From: Cupriavidus necator N-1
GTDB taxonomy: Bacteria > Pseudomonadota > Gammaproteobacteria > Burkholderiales > Burkholderiaceae
Length of the DNA: 64,000 nucleotides
Assembly: GCF_000219215.1 (NCBI RefSeq)
Contig: NC_015723.1
Span: 1,674,001-1,738,000, forward strand
Direction of reading: 5' to 3'
Below, piece by piece: positions 53,582 to 62,818 of this stretch. A program made the position numbers and the translations under genes. Every line of letters starts with the position of its first letter. The stretch's first letter is position 1. The notes beneath the pieces are model-generated. The model saw nothing but the letters and a program-made list of their open reading frames with translations, searched no databases and was not told the origin of the DNA.

Positions 53582-53964
53582 GTTTTGTTATTCATAGTTG
53601 TGAGTGAAGCGCGGAGTATAACCGCACGAGTGGCGTTACATAATAGAGGTCAGTTTCTTCTTTATGTTGCGTCCAAGCGCGATCAGTCGGCGACTGAGAT
53701 GCTGCCCCCTCTTCCGCAGCGCTTTCTTATTGGTATGTGGTACGTTCGCCAACTCAATCAGAGAAGCTCAGAGTGCAGCGATTCCTCGCCGCTTCCCTCC
53801 ACATTGCAGGTGCCGCCGAAGGTGGACTACCGGCTGGCCGATTGGGACTTGGTTGCCTGACAGCAGGGTTGCGGCATATCGGGGCATGCCCGAATCATGG
53901 CGCATACTCCCGCGCCTGGACAACGGAGCGGGCTCAGACCAACCGCCCCGTTGCCCTGCCATGC
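53582..53964. other. 383-bp intergenic region
   Basis: Lies between the start of the H1-like gene and the end of the second DPY-repeat gene. Apart from the H1 promoter it has only antisense-type open frames of poor quality. AT-rich near 53600-53680. Confidence 0.45.
53615..53643 (-). promoter_or_regulatory. Possible promoter of the H1-like gene
   Basis: On the minus strand TTATGT (53643-53638) and TATACT (53620-53615) are 17 bp apart. The -10 is good, the -35 weak. It lies 34 bp before the ATG. Confidence 0.45.
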
Positions 53965-54318
53965 TCAGGACAGGCACTCCCCGCTGTCGCGCGCGTCGCT
54001 GCGCGCGCCGTCGGTGAAGCCATCGCGCGAGCTGATGCGGGCGCCATCGGTGTAGGGGTCAGGCTTGCGCATGCCGTCTAGGTACGGATCAAAGCCACGG
54101 ACCGCACACACGGACCTGCCCTGATGCGCGACCACGGGCAGCATGGCGGCCTCGGTGGCCGGACTGTGCGCGCCATCGGTAAAGGCGTCGCGCTGGCCGT
54201 TGTGTTCCGGCGCGGCAACGATCAGCGCATCAGCATATGCACCGGCGTGGGCGGTCTGGCTGAGCCCGGCGGCAAGTGCGGCAGCGGCAAGCAGGGTCTT
54301 GGCAAGGGTCTTATGCAT
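53965..54318 (-). CDS. Small secreted protein with DPYTDGAR-type repeats
   Basis: Protein of 117 residues with a signal peptide (MHKTLAKTLLAAAALAAG then LSQTAHAG). The mature chain contains RDAFTDGAH, FDPYLDGMRK, PDPYTDGAR and RDGFTDGARSD, four copies of a D-x-[YF]-x-D-G-[AM] motif about 13-40 residues apart. Two cysteines (SVCAVRGF and GECLS) may pair. It shares architecture with the protein at 14980-15330 although sequence outside the motif differs. GGAG precedes the ATG at 54318. Repeated acidic turns of this form could bind a cation, but this is speculation. Confidence 0.65.
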   Translation of the reverse strand: MHKTLAKTLLAAAALAAGLSQTAHAGAYADALIVAAPEHNGQRDAFTDGAHSPATEAAMLPVVAHQGRSVCAVRGFDPYLDGMRKPDPYTDGARISSRDGFTDGARSDARDSGECLS

Positions 54319-54528
54319 TGCAATCTCCAACAGGGGTGTCGGCGGCGTTGCCGCGACGGCACTCCTCGTGCAGGCGATCAGCTACGGAACGGTATCGCCC
54401 GCACGGGATCGCCTCTGCCGTGCAAGCCGTTTCCTGGCGTGGGCCGGCTGCCATCCCATCGTGGCAGCGGCGTCGCGCCGGACTCCTGGATAAGGGGTAC
54501 TTGCGCCCGATGTCGCAAGCGTGTTGCG

Positions 54529-55914
54529 TCAGGCGGGCCTGATGTTCTGATTCACGCGGAACAGGTTGGCCGGGTCGTATTTGCGCTTGATCTCGGCCAG
54601 TCGCGCATAGTTGTCGCGATAGGACGCCTTCACGTTGTCATTGCCCTCGTCCATCATCATGTTGATGTAGCCGCCGCCAGCAGAGTGCGGATGCAGGGCC
54701 AGCCAGTAGTCCTTTGCCCACTGCACGATGCGATCGTTGTTGGCCGGGTCGGGATCCACGCCGACAATCACGCTGGCAAAACTGGCATCGCGGTAGCTGA
54801 AGGCCGTGTCGTCGCAACTGGCGCGATGCGCTGCACCATTGATCGGATACAGGTGCATGGTCGAGTGCATCGACGGCAACTGCTGCGCGTACTTGATGTG
54901 CAGATCGATGGCCTTGTCGCTCAGGTCGCTGACGAAGTCGGCTTTCCAGTACCACTGCAAGCCCGCCGGATACAGTCCGTCGAACAGGCTCTGCAGGACA
55001 GGCCAGGGGATTGGCCCGGCAAAGTCCACCGCCGGCGGCATGGCCTCGCGAATCGGACGGAAATGCGTTTCGGCCTGGTCGAGCGGTCCGGTGTAGCACC
55101 ACACTACGGCGCACATCTTCCGCAGGTGGACTTCCTCCGGGAAGGGCGCTGCGGGCGGCACCGTGACGAAACCGAACCAGCCATTGATGTCCTGCGGCGC
55201 GCTCAGGATGAAGTCGCGCCACCATGTCATCAGCTCGCGTGCCTGCTCCATCGGCCACAGCATCGGGCCGCCATAGACCGTGGCTACGGGATGAGCCTTG
55301 AACTCGAACGACGTCACCACGCCGAAGTTGCCACCGCCGCCGCGCAACGCCCAGAACAGGTCGGCATTTTCGTCGTCGCTTGCGGTGACGACTCGCCCGT
55401 CGGCCAGCACGACCTCGGCGCTGAGCAGGTTGTCGATCGTCAGGCCATAGGCGCGGCTGAGGTAGCCGATGCCGCCGCCGAGCGTCAGTCCGCCCACGCC
55501 AGTGGTCGAGATGAAGCCACTCGGCGTCGCCAGCCCGTAGGCACTGGCGGCGTGATCCACATCGCCCCAGGTGCAGCCACCGCCAACCCGCAGCGTCCTG
55601 CGTCCGGCATCGACAAACACGCCCTTCATGGGCGACAGGTCGATCACCAGTCCACCATCGCATGTGCCGAGCCCGGCGCCATTGTGCGCGCCGCCACGCA
55701 CCGCCAGCAGCATCCCGCTGTCGCGCGCGGCGTTCACCGCCGCGATGACGTCCGCAACATCAACGCAGCGCGCGATGATCGCAGGACGCTTGTCGATCAT
55801 TCCGTTGTACACGGCACGCGCCTGGTCGTAAGCCGCGTCGCCCGGCTGAATCAGTTGTCCCCGAAAATGCGCATTGAGCGCGGTTGCAACGGGTTCGCTC
55901 AACGAAGCTTCCAT
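54529..55914 (-). CDS. FAD-linked oxidase, berberine-bridge-enzyme type
   Basis: Protein of 461 residues. The PCMH-type FAD domain has LLAVRGGAHNGAGLG, where His77 is the expected covalent FAD site, then GGGCTWGDVDHAASAYGL, TTGVGGLTLGGGIGYLSR and GGGGNFGVVTSFEF. The end DPANLFRVNQNIRP is the BBE motif. The cysteine used for bicovalent attachment is replaced (FISTTGVGG), so one covalent bond is expected. Such enzymes oxidise sugars, alcohols or secondary metabolites. It lies 122 bp downstream of a large BTAD/AAA regulator on the same strand, which probably activates it. No signal peptide. Confidence 0.87.
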   Translation of the reverse strand: MEASLSEPVATALNAHFRGQLIQPGDAAYDQARAVYNGMIDKRPAIIARCVDVADVIAAVNAARDSGMLLAVRGGAHNGAGLGTCDGGLVIDLSPMKGVFVDAGRRTLRVGGGCTWGDVDHAASAYGLATPSGFISTTGVGGLTLGGGIGYLSRAYGLTIDNLLSAEVVLADGRVVTASDDENADLFWALRGGGGNFGVVTSFEFKAHPVATVYGGPMLWPMEQARELMTWWRDFILSAPQDINGWFGFVTVPPAAPFPEEVHLRKMCAVVWCYTGPLDQAETHFRPIREAMPPAVDFAGPIPWPVLQSLFDGLYPAGLQWYWKADFVSDLSDKAIDLHIKYAQQLPSMHSTMHLYPINGAAHRASCDDTAFSYRDASFASVIVGVDPDPANNDRIVQWAKDYWLALHPHSAGGGYINMMMDEGNDNVKASYRDNYARLAEIKRKYDPANLFRVNQNIRPA

Positions 55915-56035
55915 GGTTGTCTCCTGTCCGGTTGGTATGCAGGAGTTTTAGCAACCTTGGCGTTTCGAAAGCGTTAGGCGAGCCGTTACATGGGCGATTC
56001 CGCCTCCCGACCGGCGCACGGTGGTCGAGCCGAAA

Positions 56036-59000
56036 CTAACGCGCGAGTAGCGCCCGCGCCTTGACGATGTCGGGCTGATCGAAGCCCTCGGTGAATCGCG
56101 CAAGCGGCGCCTCGACCACCTCATGCGGATTGGTGCGTCCCTGCGACGTTCGCAGCGTTGTCCATGACAAAGTGGCACGCAGTTCAAGCGGGAGCGCGCG
56201 TTGGGCCGTGGCGATCTCGATCGCCTTGATCAGCGATGACTCGGCTTCGGCAAGGTTTGCCCTGCTGCGCAGCAGCAATTCACCGCGCAGACGGTACAGC
56301 TCGGCGTCCACCCAGTGCTCGCCAGTGCGCCCGGCGCATTCGAACGCCTGGTCCAAAGCCGCCAACGCAGCCTCGGTCTCTCCTACGTCGCCCAGGCACT
56401 CAGCCAGCATGCCCAGATAGAGCGGCAGACGCAGGCGCGCCCCGGTCGCGTGAAAGCCCTCGATCGCCGCCTGCATCGCCACCACGGCGTCGGCGCCGGG
56501 CGACTGCTTGGCGTTCGCCCAGGCGAGCAGGATGCCTGCCCAGGCCAGGTAATAGCCTACGTGGTACTGCTCGGCGATCTCGTGTGCCTGGCGGGCATAG
56601 TGCAGCGTGTGACCGTACTCATGCTGCAGCGCATGCTGCGTCGCAAGATAGGACAGCGCGAGTGCCTGGGAGAACGGGTGTGCTACGCGGTTCGCCACCT
56701 CCAGCGCTTCGCGTCCACGCTGAAGGGCCTGATCGGCAAACCCCCTGAACCACAATCCATGCGCCGACCACGCGGCGGCCAGCACGCCGAAGTTACCGCC
56801 CATCAGGGACGCATGCTCGGCGTGCTGGGCCTCGTCATAAGCGCCGTGCGCGCGTTGATACGCGGGCTCGGCAGCCATCCAGTCGCCTTGCTGGACCAGA
56901 CTACCCATGACGCTGGTCCATGCCATCACCGAGTAAGTATCGGAGCCCGACGGCCCCCAGCCCGCAATCAGTTCCTCGCTCAGGCTGCGTGCCTGTGCGA
57001 GTTCCGCCCTCACCACCAGGAAAAATGAAAGGCTGACCTGGGCGCGTGCTTGCTGACTGGTGTCACCCGCCAGCCGGCTCAGTTCCACCGCGCGCCGCAG
57101 CGGCGCCTCCAGTTCGGGGGCTGCCCAGCCTCGGGCGATGCGAATCGGTGGCGCAAGGTCGAGTTGCAGGGCCAGCGATTGACTGGCGCGCTCCTGCGGA
57201 TCGGCAATCCGGTCCGCTTGCGCCAGCCCGCGCGTCAGCAAGGCAATGGCATCGTCATAGGCGTACACACTCTGCGCAACGCCGGCCGCGCGCCGATAGA
57301 ATGCCGCCGCCTGGGCTGGCAGGCCCGCCCGCTCATAGTGCGAGGCGATCTGCGCGCTTGTCGCGTCGGGCGCATCGCCTGGCGCCTGCTCGAGCGCTCG
57401 CGCCACGCGCAAATGCAGGCGGCGGCGCTGCAGCGGACTCACGTCGGCGTATGCCACGTCGCGGATCTTGTCATGGCTGAAGTCAAAGGCCAGGCCACCA
57501 CCGTCGGTCTGGCGCACGATGCGCCGCTGCCACAGCTCGTCCAATGCGCCTGCCAGGGCATCCTCGCCGAGGTCGCTTGCCTGGGCGAGGATGTCGGTCG
57601 TGAACGCCCGTCCAATGATTGCAGCAACCCCGACGATATCGCGGGCGCCCGGAGGAAGCTGTGCCAGCCGGTTCGAGATGACCGTGTAAACCTTGGGCGG
57701 CAACTTCGACGCCATGCCGCCCTGTGCGTCCCCGACCGGCATGGTGTCGGAGCGAGCCCGCATCATTTCGACCGCAAACAGCGGGTTACCCTCGCTCTCT
57801 TCGAACAGCCGGGTTGCCTCCGCGTCGGCCAGCGGACGGTCCAGGATCTGGGCCGCAATCTTTGCCGTTTCGGCAGCATCGAGTGTCCCCAATGAGATCT
57901 CGATGAACTGGTCGTCGCGGCGCAGTGCGTCCAGCAGCCGGTTCGCCGCGTGCAGCGGCATGATTTCCTCGGAGCGCGCCGTCGCGACCACCATCAGCCT
58001 TGCCGCCCCGTCGAAACGCATCAGGAAGCGCAGCCATTCGAGCGTCTCGCCGTCGCACCATTGCAGGTCGTCGAGCAGCAACAGCAGTGGCCCGCCTTGT
58101 GCAAGCACCGCTCGCGCAAGCGCCTCGAAGAACCGTTGGCGTTGCCAGTACTCGGTAAGGGGCGACGGCGGCGACAGTCCGGATTGCTGCGTGAGGAGTT
58201 CGGGCAACAGGCGCGTGACCTCGGTCAGCCACAGTCTGTCGAGATTGCCGATCGCGCCACTCAGGCCAGGGCTGCGCAGCCAGCCGGTCACCGGCGCAAA
58301 CGCGAGCTGTCCCTCGGCCGCATAGGCGCGCGAATGCGCCACGGTGATGCCTTGCTCGGCCAGATGGACGAGCAGCTCCTCCGCCAGGCGTGATTTGCCG
58401 ATGCCGGCTTCGCCCAGGATCAGGACAAACTGCTTGTCGGCCAGTTGGGTACGCTGCCAGACTTCAAGCAACCGGCGCCATTCGCCATGCCGGCCAATCA
58501 TTGGCAGCATCGCATCCCGCGGGCGTTGGCGCTGCATTGACGCGGCCTGGCCGGCCAGCCGCGCATAGGCCTCGCGCATGGGTTCGCCGGGCAGGACGCC
58601 CAGTTCGCGCGCGAGCGTTTCCACACAGCTACGATAGGCGCGCATGGCCGATGCGTGGTCGTGGTTCAGCGCGTGCAGGCGCATCAGCGCCATGCAGGTA
58701 GGTTCGCGGCACGGGTCGAGCCGCTGCAACTGCTGTGTGTGCTTCAACGCCTTTGCATAGTCGCGCCGGTCCTCACTCAGTTGACCGAGGCGCGCAAGCG
58801 CCGCGATGCACTGTTCGCGCAACCTTTCGCGCTCGGGGCGGATCCACTCGTCATAGCAGTTGGCCAGCAGGTCACCGCGATAGAGATCCGCGGCATGCGT
58901 CAGCAGCTCTTCTTCAGCGCCGGCGTCGCCGTGCCTCGAGGCCCTGGCCGCAGCCGCAAGCGCGGACTGGAACTGCGCTACATCGAGGTCGGGCGCCGAA

Positions 59001-59296
59001 TCGGGCAGCCATTGCACCGTTTGCGCATCGGCATGGACAAACTGATCTGCCTCCGGCCAGGTCTTGCGCAGCTGAAACAGCAGTTGACGCAGGGCATTGC
59101 GCGCCTGCGCCTGCGAGGAATCAGGCCAGAACAGCACGGCGAGCTGCTGCCGCGTCTGCGGTGCGTCGCGATGCAGGACAAGGCAGGCGAGCAGTGCCTG
59201 CAAGCGGGGGGAGTTTGCGTTGAACAGGGGCGCGTCAGCGCCGTCGAGCTGGAACTCGCCAAACAAGCGTACGGAGAAGCGGGCCTGGGAAGTCAT
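56036..59296 (-). CDS. Large BTAD/AAA/TPR transcriptional activator (SARP-like)
   Basis: Protein of 1086 residues. Residues 1-95 form an OmpR-type winged helix (FSVRLFGEFQLDGADAPLF, SPRLQALLACLVLHRDAPQT). Residues 100-250 form a BTAD domain (YRGDLLANCYDEWIRPERERLREQ, AYRSCVETLARELGVLPGEP). Then comes an AAA/STAND ATPase with Walker A GEAGIGKSRLAEE about residue 290 and LLLLLDDLQWCDGETL (Walker B). The remainder is TPR-like helices to the end. This layout is that of large SARP-type activators that sense a ligand through the ATPase/TPR part. The neighbouring oxidase is the likely target. ATG at 59296 is chosen; an in-frame TTG lies at 59308. Confidence 0.87.
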   Translation of the reverse strand: MTSQARFSVRLFGEFQLDGADAPLFNANSPRLQALLACLVLHRDAPQTRQQLAVLFWPDSSQAQARNALRQLLFQLRKTWPEADQFVHADAQTVQWLPDSAPDLDVAQFQSALAAAARASRHGDAGAEEELLTHAADLYRGDLLANCYDEWIRPERERLREQCIAALARLGQLSEDRRDYAKALKHTQQLQRLDPCREPTCMALMRLHALNHDHASAMRAYRSCVETLARELGVLPGEPMREAYARLAGQAASMQRQRPRDAMLPMIGRHGEWRRLLEVWQRTQLADKQFVLILGEAGIGKSRLAEELLVHLAEQGITVAHSRAYAAEGQLAFAPVTGWLRSPGLSGAIGNLDRLWLTEVTRLLPELLTQQSGLSPPSPLTEYWQRQRFFEALARAVLAQGGPLLLLLDDLQWCDGETLEWLRFLMRFDGAARLMVVATARSEEIMPLHAANRLLDALRRDDQFIEISLGTLDAAETAKIAAQILDRPLADAEATRLFEESEGNPLFAVEMMRARSDTMPVGDAQGGMASKLPPKVYTVISNRLAQLPPGARDIVGVAAIIGRAFTTDILAQASDLGEDALAGALDELWQRRIVRQTDGGGLAFDFSHDKIRDVAYADVSPLQRRRLHLRVARALEQAPGDAPDATSAQIASHYERAGLPAQAAAFYRRAAGVAQSVYAYDDAIALLTRGLAQADRIADPQERASQSLALQLDLAPPIRIARGWAAPELEAPLRRAVELSRLAGDTSQQARAQVSLSFFLVVRAELAQARSLSEELIAGWGPSGSDTYSVMAWTSVMGSLVQQGDWMAAEPAYQRAHGAYDEAQHAEHASLMGGNFGVLAAAWSAHGLWFRGFADQALQRGREALEVANRVAHPFSQALALSYLATQHALQHEYGHTLHYARQAHEIAEQYHVGYYLAWAGILLAWANAKQSPGADAVVAMQAAIEGFHATGARLRLPLYLGMLAECLGDVGETEAALAALDQAFECAGRTGEHWVDAELYRLRGELLLRSRANLAEAESSLIKAIEIATAQRALPLELRATLSWTTLRTSQGRTNPHEVVEAPLARFTEGFDQPDIVKARALLAR

Positions 59297-59459
59297 GCTG
59301 GAGCGCAATGCGGCACAAAGCGATGGGGAGCTCCTGTAGGCAGCGTACGGTGCGCACTGCGGTAGCGCTCGTGCGGGAACTCTCCAACACCCAAGCCCGC
59401 GCGAGCGCCATTCGTGACTATACTCGCGTTGGCGCGTCCAATCCGGCCAACATCGACGA

Positions 59460-59581
59460 GCAGGCCTTCGGGGTATTCATGATCCCCCCACGTACCGGAC
59501 TTCGCTGCCTGCCTGCGCCACCGCAACGGCGATCGTTTCCTGGTGTACGACCAAGCCTACGTACTTGCTAAACTTGTCCAT
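59460..59581 (-). pseudogene. IS110-family transposase N-terminal remnant
   Basis: On the minus strand from ATG at 59581 the frame reads MDKFSKYVGLVVHQETIAVA and continues VAQAGSEVRYVG, the typical start of IS110 transposases (usually YVGLDVHKDTIAVAV...). The catalytic Asp of the DEDD triad is replaced by Val (GLVVH). After VRYVGG the frame meets a TGA; a one-base shift restores IMNTPKA, matching the conserved NTPE region. Upstream GAGGGGGCAGGTC and the flank to about 59640 look like the usual IS110 leader. The remainder of the transposase is missing. It is a decayed insertion sequence. Confidence 0.7.
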
Positions 59582-59676
59582 GACCTGCCCCCTCAATTGT
59601 GGCTCTGGGTTGTTGGTTTAACCCACCTCAAGCCTAATCCACGTCGCTTGAGGTGCGACAGGTCAATACATTCTGT

Positions 59677-60438
59677 CTAGTTCCCCAGCCGCGCTAGCGC
59701 CTCACGCATTGGCCCCAGCGAGACCTTGATCACGCCATCGAGCGGTGTATCCATTTCCAGGATCAGGAGGATCGCCCCTGAAGCTGACAGCGCGCACAGG
59801 AGAAAGGCGACCACAATGGTCCCGTTTCGCGGCGCGAGCAATCCGAATGCGCCAAAGATAATGGCGAGCCACGACACCATCACAACCAGCAGCGGCAGGG
59901 CCACGGAGCCTTCTCTTTGCAGCAGCGCCAGCGAGCGGGACGCGAAGACTTCATCGGAGATCCGGAGGGCGCGCGCCTGGATCTCACGTTGCGCGGGGGT
60001 GGTGGGCGAGAGTTCCGCTACCTTCTGTTGGAACGCCTCCACGCGGGCGCTGATTTCCGGGTTAGTCAGCCGTGCCGTGCGGCCTGCGTCGTCGGATGCC
60101 AGCAGATCGACCCACAACGCATAGTCGCGCCGAAGAGTGGCACGGAGCTCCTGCGCTGGAGGCCCATACTGGACCAGCAGGCGATCAAGGCGAACAATGC
60201 TTGCGGCATTGTGCACAAGGTCACCCTTAACCGTGTCGAACGTGCTTTTGGCCGATGAGATCAGCAACCCAAGCACCAAGGCGGCAATGGTCGCGATCAG
60301 CCCGGTCGCTAGCTTGATGGCGTTGCTCGATTCCTCGCTGAGGTGATGCTCCGGCAACATGCGGCGCACGTAAAGGCCAAGCAGTGCGGCGCAGAAGATG
60401 CACAGGAACGTGATCAAGGCGATGACGAGTTGGCTCAC
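59677..60438 (-). CDS. DUF4239 membrane protein
   Basis: Protein of 253 residues with four hydrophobic segments: two N-terminal (VIALITFLCIFCAALLGLYV and ATGLIATIAALVLGLLISSA) and two C-terminal (VALPLLVVMVSWLAIIFGAF and GTIVVAFLLCALSASGAILLI). A cytoplasmic or periplasmic loop of about 110 residues lies between. This is the DUF4239 (bestrophin-like) layout. The start is GTG with GGAGG before it. Some members are proposed channels, but the function is not established. The segment SAKSTFDTVKGDLVHNAASIVRLDRLL is the most conserved part. Confidence 0.8.
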   Translation of the reverse strand: MSQLVIALITFLCIFCAALLGLYVRRMLPEHHLSEESSNAIKLATGLIATIAALVLGLLISSAKSTFDTVKGDLVHNAASIVRLDRLLVQYGPPAQELRATLRRDYALWVDLLASDDAGRTARLTNPEISARVEAFQQKVAELSPTTPAQREIQARALRISDEVFASRSLALLQREGSVALPLLVVMVSWLAIIFGAFGLLAPRNGTIVVAFLLCALSASGAILLILEMDTPLDGVIKVSLGPMREALARLGN

Positions 60439-61085
60439 GCTTCCGTCCTCCGCTTAAAAATCCATTGCACCCAATACAGCTTGTCGACTTGGCGGCCATT
60501 CCCGCGCTCGGCCGGATGCACGCTCCCCGTATCGGGGCCCACTAGGCTAGTGGCTAAACCGGGCGACAGCTGCAAAACGGGTAACGCAGGTCACGGTGAC
60601 CGCAGTCGCAGCTGGTGATAGGCAACTCGCCCCTGTTCACTCGTCTCGTTGACGCTTCATGATGCCGGATACCCGCGGCATACCTTTCGCAATGGTGATT
60701 GCCTGACTGGAAGCTGTGGATTAAACGGGTCGATGCAACGGATTAATGAAATCGTTCAGCCAGTGTATTGAAGTTTAGTGTTTTTCGCAGTTTTGTCGCA
60801 ACAAGAGAGATCAGTCGACAAGAAGCCAGCGGTGATGGTTGGCTTATGCGGCCAACGAATAGAATTTGAGAGCGCACGGGCCAGTGGTTACCGGCAGGCA
60901 GTGTTCTTGTGGAACCGCTGTGCGAGCTACTTTAGCCGCCATGGCTTTCTGTTGGCTCCGGGAAGCAATCTCCCGGATGAAGTGCGAGCTTCGCGGGCGT
61001 TTCAGCGGCACGAAGGCTTGACACTGTACTGCATGAGGTGTGACTGGCCACGACACTGTAGCCCGCCTCGCATTCACTATGGGTC
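60439..61085. other. 647-bp region with atypical composition, no convincing gene
   Basis: More AT-rich than most of the window, especially 60690-60830. A 103-codon plus-strand frame at 60778-61089 is open (VGLCGQRIEFESARASGYRQ and ending in Pro/His/Arg-rich residues) but has no ribosome-binding site and no recognised family. The patch next to an IS110 remnant suggests old inserted DNA. Confidence 0.45.
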
Positions 61086-61448
61086 CTAGCCGAAGACCTC
61101 GGATGCGTCCGTCATCAGTCTAAGCCCATGGGCTCGGATTCGTTCCTGGGCACGCCGGGCAAAGACTGATGCATCCAGGTGTGACCCGAGCATCCGTACG
61201 CCGTGGGAGACTCGTCGAAAAATGAAATCAACTTCGTTTTCGGTGAAGTCGCCGTAGGCAAGGTATGCCCTCAGCATCTCGTTAAGGTAGGCATCACACT
61301 CACCTCGCTGCAATACTAGTGCGCTTGCCAGCAGAGACCGCGAGTGCCACCGCAGCCACCGGCGTCTCCAGTGCTTGTAGTCGTCCTTTACCAATTGACC
61401 CCTCCATTGCCCGGCGGGGCCTTTCTTTACGCTGCCCGCAATTGCCAA
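61086..61448 (-). CDS. Hypothetical protein in the atypical patch
   Basis: Open frame of 120 residues. The portion from LLASALVLQRGECDAYLNEMLRAYLAYGDFTENEVDFIF to HLDASVFARRAQERIRAHG has a natural mix of residues, helical in character, and could be a real protein or the end of a larger broken one. The first 40 residues (Lys/Trp/Arg-rich) are less convincing, so the true start may be internal. No family is recognised, no signal peptide or membrane segment is seen. The 293 bp downstream of 61448 hold no gene that I can support. Low confidence. Confidence 0.35.
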   Translation of the reverse strand: MAIAGSVKKGPAGQWRGQLVKDDYKHWRRRWLRWHSRSLLASALVLQRGECDAYLNEMLRAYLAYGDFTENEVDFIFRRVSHGVRMLGSHLDASVFARRAQERIRAHGLRLMTDASEVFG

Positions 61449-61741
61449 GGAGTAGGGAGCACGCGGCGCGCTATTTGAAAATCATCATAGCGTGACGGAA
61501 ATAGCAGGGCAATCGGCTTTCCCCTGGAGAAGGTCCCACCAAAGAGGGGGGTGGCGAGCCCGCGAGAACAAAGCCAATCATCTGGCTGCAACACCCAGAA
61601 TCGGTATGTCAGTGCGCGTGCAACTGGCATACCGTGCCTTCATCGGCCATCGACCGGATATCAAGCCGCTTCTGACTCCAGCTGCAGCTACGCGCATGGC
61701 CACACGGGCCTCGCAGAGGTCACCATCCTGGACATCCCGCC

Positions 61742-62818
61742 TCAAAGATTGAGGCGCTGGAAATACCCAGTTAGTTCAAGGTAACCCCGTCCGACCGCGT
61801 TGCCTCCCCGCAATGCAGTCACCGCGCCCTCCCAATAGACCGCGCCGGTGCTCGCGCGGCTATCGAGTTCCTGATCATCCATCAGCGGTACCAGTTCGAG
61901 TGTGAGATCGCCTGCGTTCAACCGCATGGCAACCGGATAGCTCGTGCCGGTACGAGGCGAGCGCCAACGGCGCGCCGGCATGAAGTTGACCTCTTCGGGA
62001 GCCAGTACCTGGACGCGCCCGTCGCTGCCGCGCAGCGTGCCGCCTCCCCAGAACTTGCGCCCCGCCTTGTCCCGGATCTGGAAGGCCATCAACGCGCCGC
62101 CGTCATCCAGGTTGATGCCGATCCAGTCCCAGCCGACGGCCTCGTCGGCCAGCAAGGTCGACGACCATTCGTGATCCAGCCAGGCAGTGCCATGCACGGT
62201 TTCCTGCTGGGTGCCCCGCTTCAAGGTGCCGCTCACCTTGAGCCCCGGCTGGCTGTAGTAATAGCTCGCCTGGGCCGCCAGAGGGCCCTTGCGGCTGAAA
62301 CCCCGTTCGCCCTGTAGCAACAACCGTTGGGTTGGCTCCATTGTCAGATCGAGGGTGAAATCCCGCGCGGGAAATCTGGCTCGGTAGCGCCCCGTCGCCT
62401 CTCGGCGCAGCGACCAGTTGTCGATGTAGACATCGGTATCGGCAGTGTCGGCAAGCGCCAAGCCGAAGCCGCTGCGCGCCGCGCGCTGGTCGTGCTGGAG
62501 CTTGCCGGCCACGGGATCGCTCAGGGCGACATTGGCGAACAGCAGTTGCTGCGGCGCGAAGCGGCTTGGGTTGGCCTGGTCGAACTGCGGGCGCGAGCGG
62601 AAGAACGTAACCTGGAAGCCGAGCGGCGCTCCTGCCGGCGTCTGCAGCCAGCCGGTGGCATACCACCATTCGGTGCGATAGTCGGGGTGTGCGCCGTGGT
62701 CGCGCGGGAAAGCCAGGGTTCGGCCTGCGTCGACTGGCGGATAAGCGGGCGCTGCGCCCAGCGCCGCGCCCGCCACGCCGCAACCCGGCAACAACCGCAG
62801 GAATGAGCGCCGCTTCAC
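61742..62818 (-). CDS. AttH/CrtC-like lipocalin-family protein
   Basis: Protein of 358 residues of the hydroxyneurosporene synthase / AttH family. Typical blocks are RTLAFPRDHGAHPDYRTEWW, YATGWLQTPAGAPLGFQVTF, GTAWLDHEWSSTLL (Trp-Leu-Asp-His) and GWDWIGINLDDGGALMAFQIR. The two beta-sandwich halves are complete. The N-terminus KRRSFLRLLPGCGVAG looks like a twin-arginine or lipoprotein signal. The GTG start at 62818 overlaps the permease stop (GTGA) and has AGGAGG upstream. In other bacteria such AttH proteins go with an ABC ATPase and permease. Carotenoid hydration is unlikely here because no crt genes are near. Confidence 0.87.
   Translation of the reverse strand: MKRRSFLRLLPGCGVAGAALGAAPAYPPVDAGRTLAFPRDHGAHPDYRTEWWYATGWLQTPAGAPLGFQVTFFRSRPQFDQANPSRFAPQQLLFANVALSDPVAGKLQHDQRAARSGFGLALADTADTDVYIDNWSLRREATGRYRARFPARDFTLDLTMEPTQRLLLQGERGFSRKGPLAAQASYYYSQPGLKVSGTLKRGTQQETVHGTAWLDHEWSSTLLADEAVGWDWIGINLDDGGALMAFQIRDKAGRKFWGGGTLRGSDGRVQVLAPEEVNFMPARRWRSPRTGTSYPVAMRLNAGDLTLELVPLMDDQELDSRASTGAVYWEGAVTALRGGNAVGRGYLELTGYFQRLNL

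Noticed and set aside
54124..55977. Plus-strand open frame of 617 codons opposite the BBE-type oxidase
   Set aside because: Shadow of the oxidase; no recognisable fold or start signal.
60778..61089. 103-codon frame in the atypical patch
   Set aside because: No ribosome-binding site, Pro/Arg/His-rich end and no family; kept only as a note in the intergenic entry.
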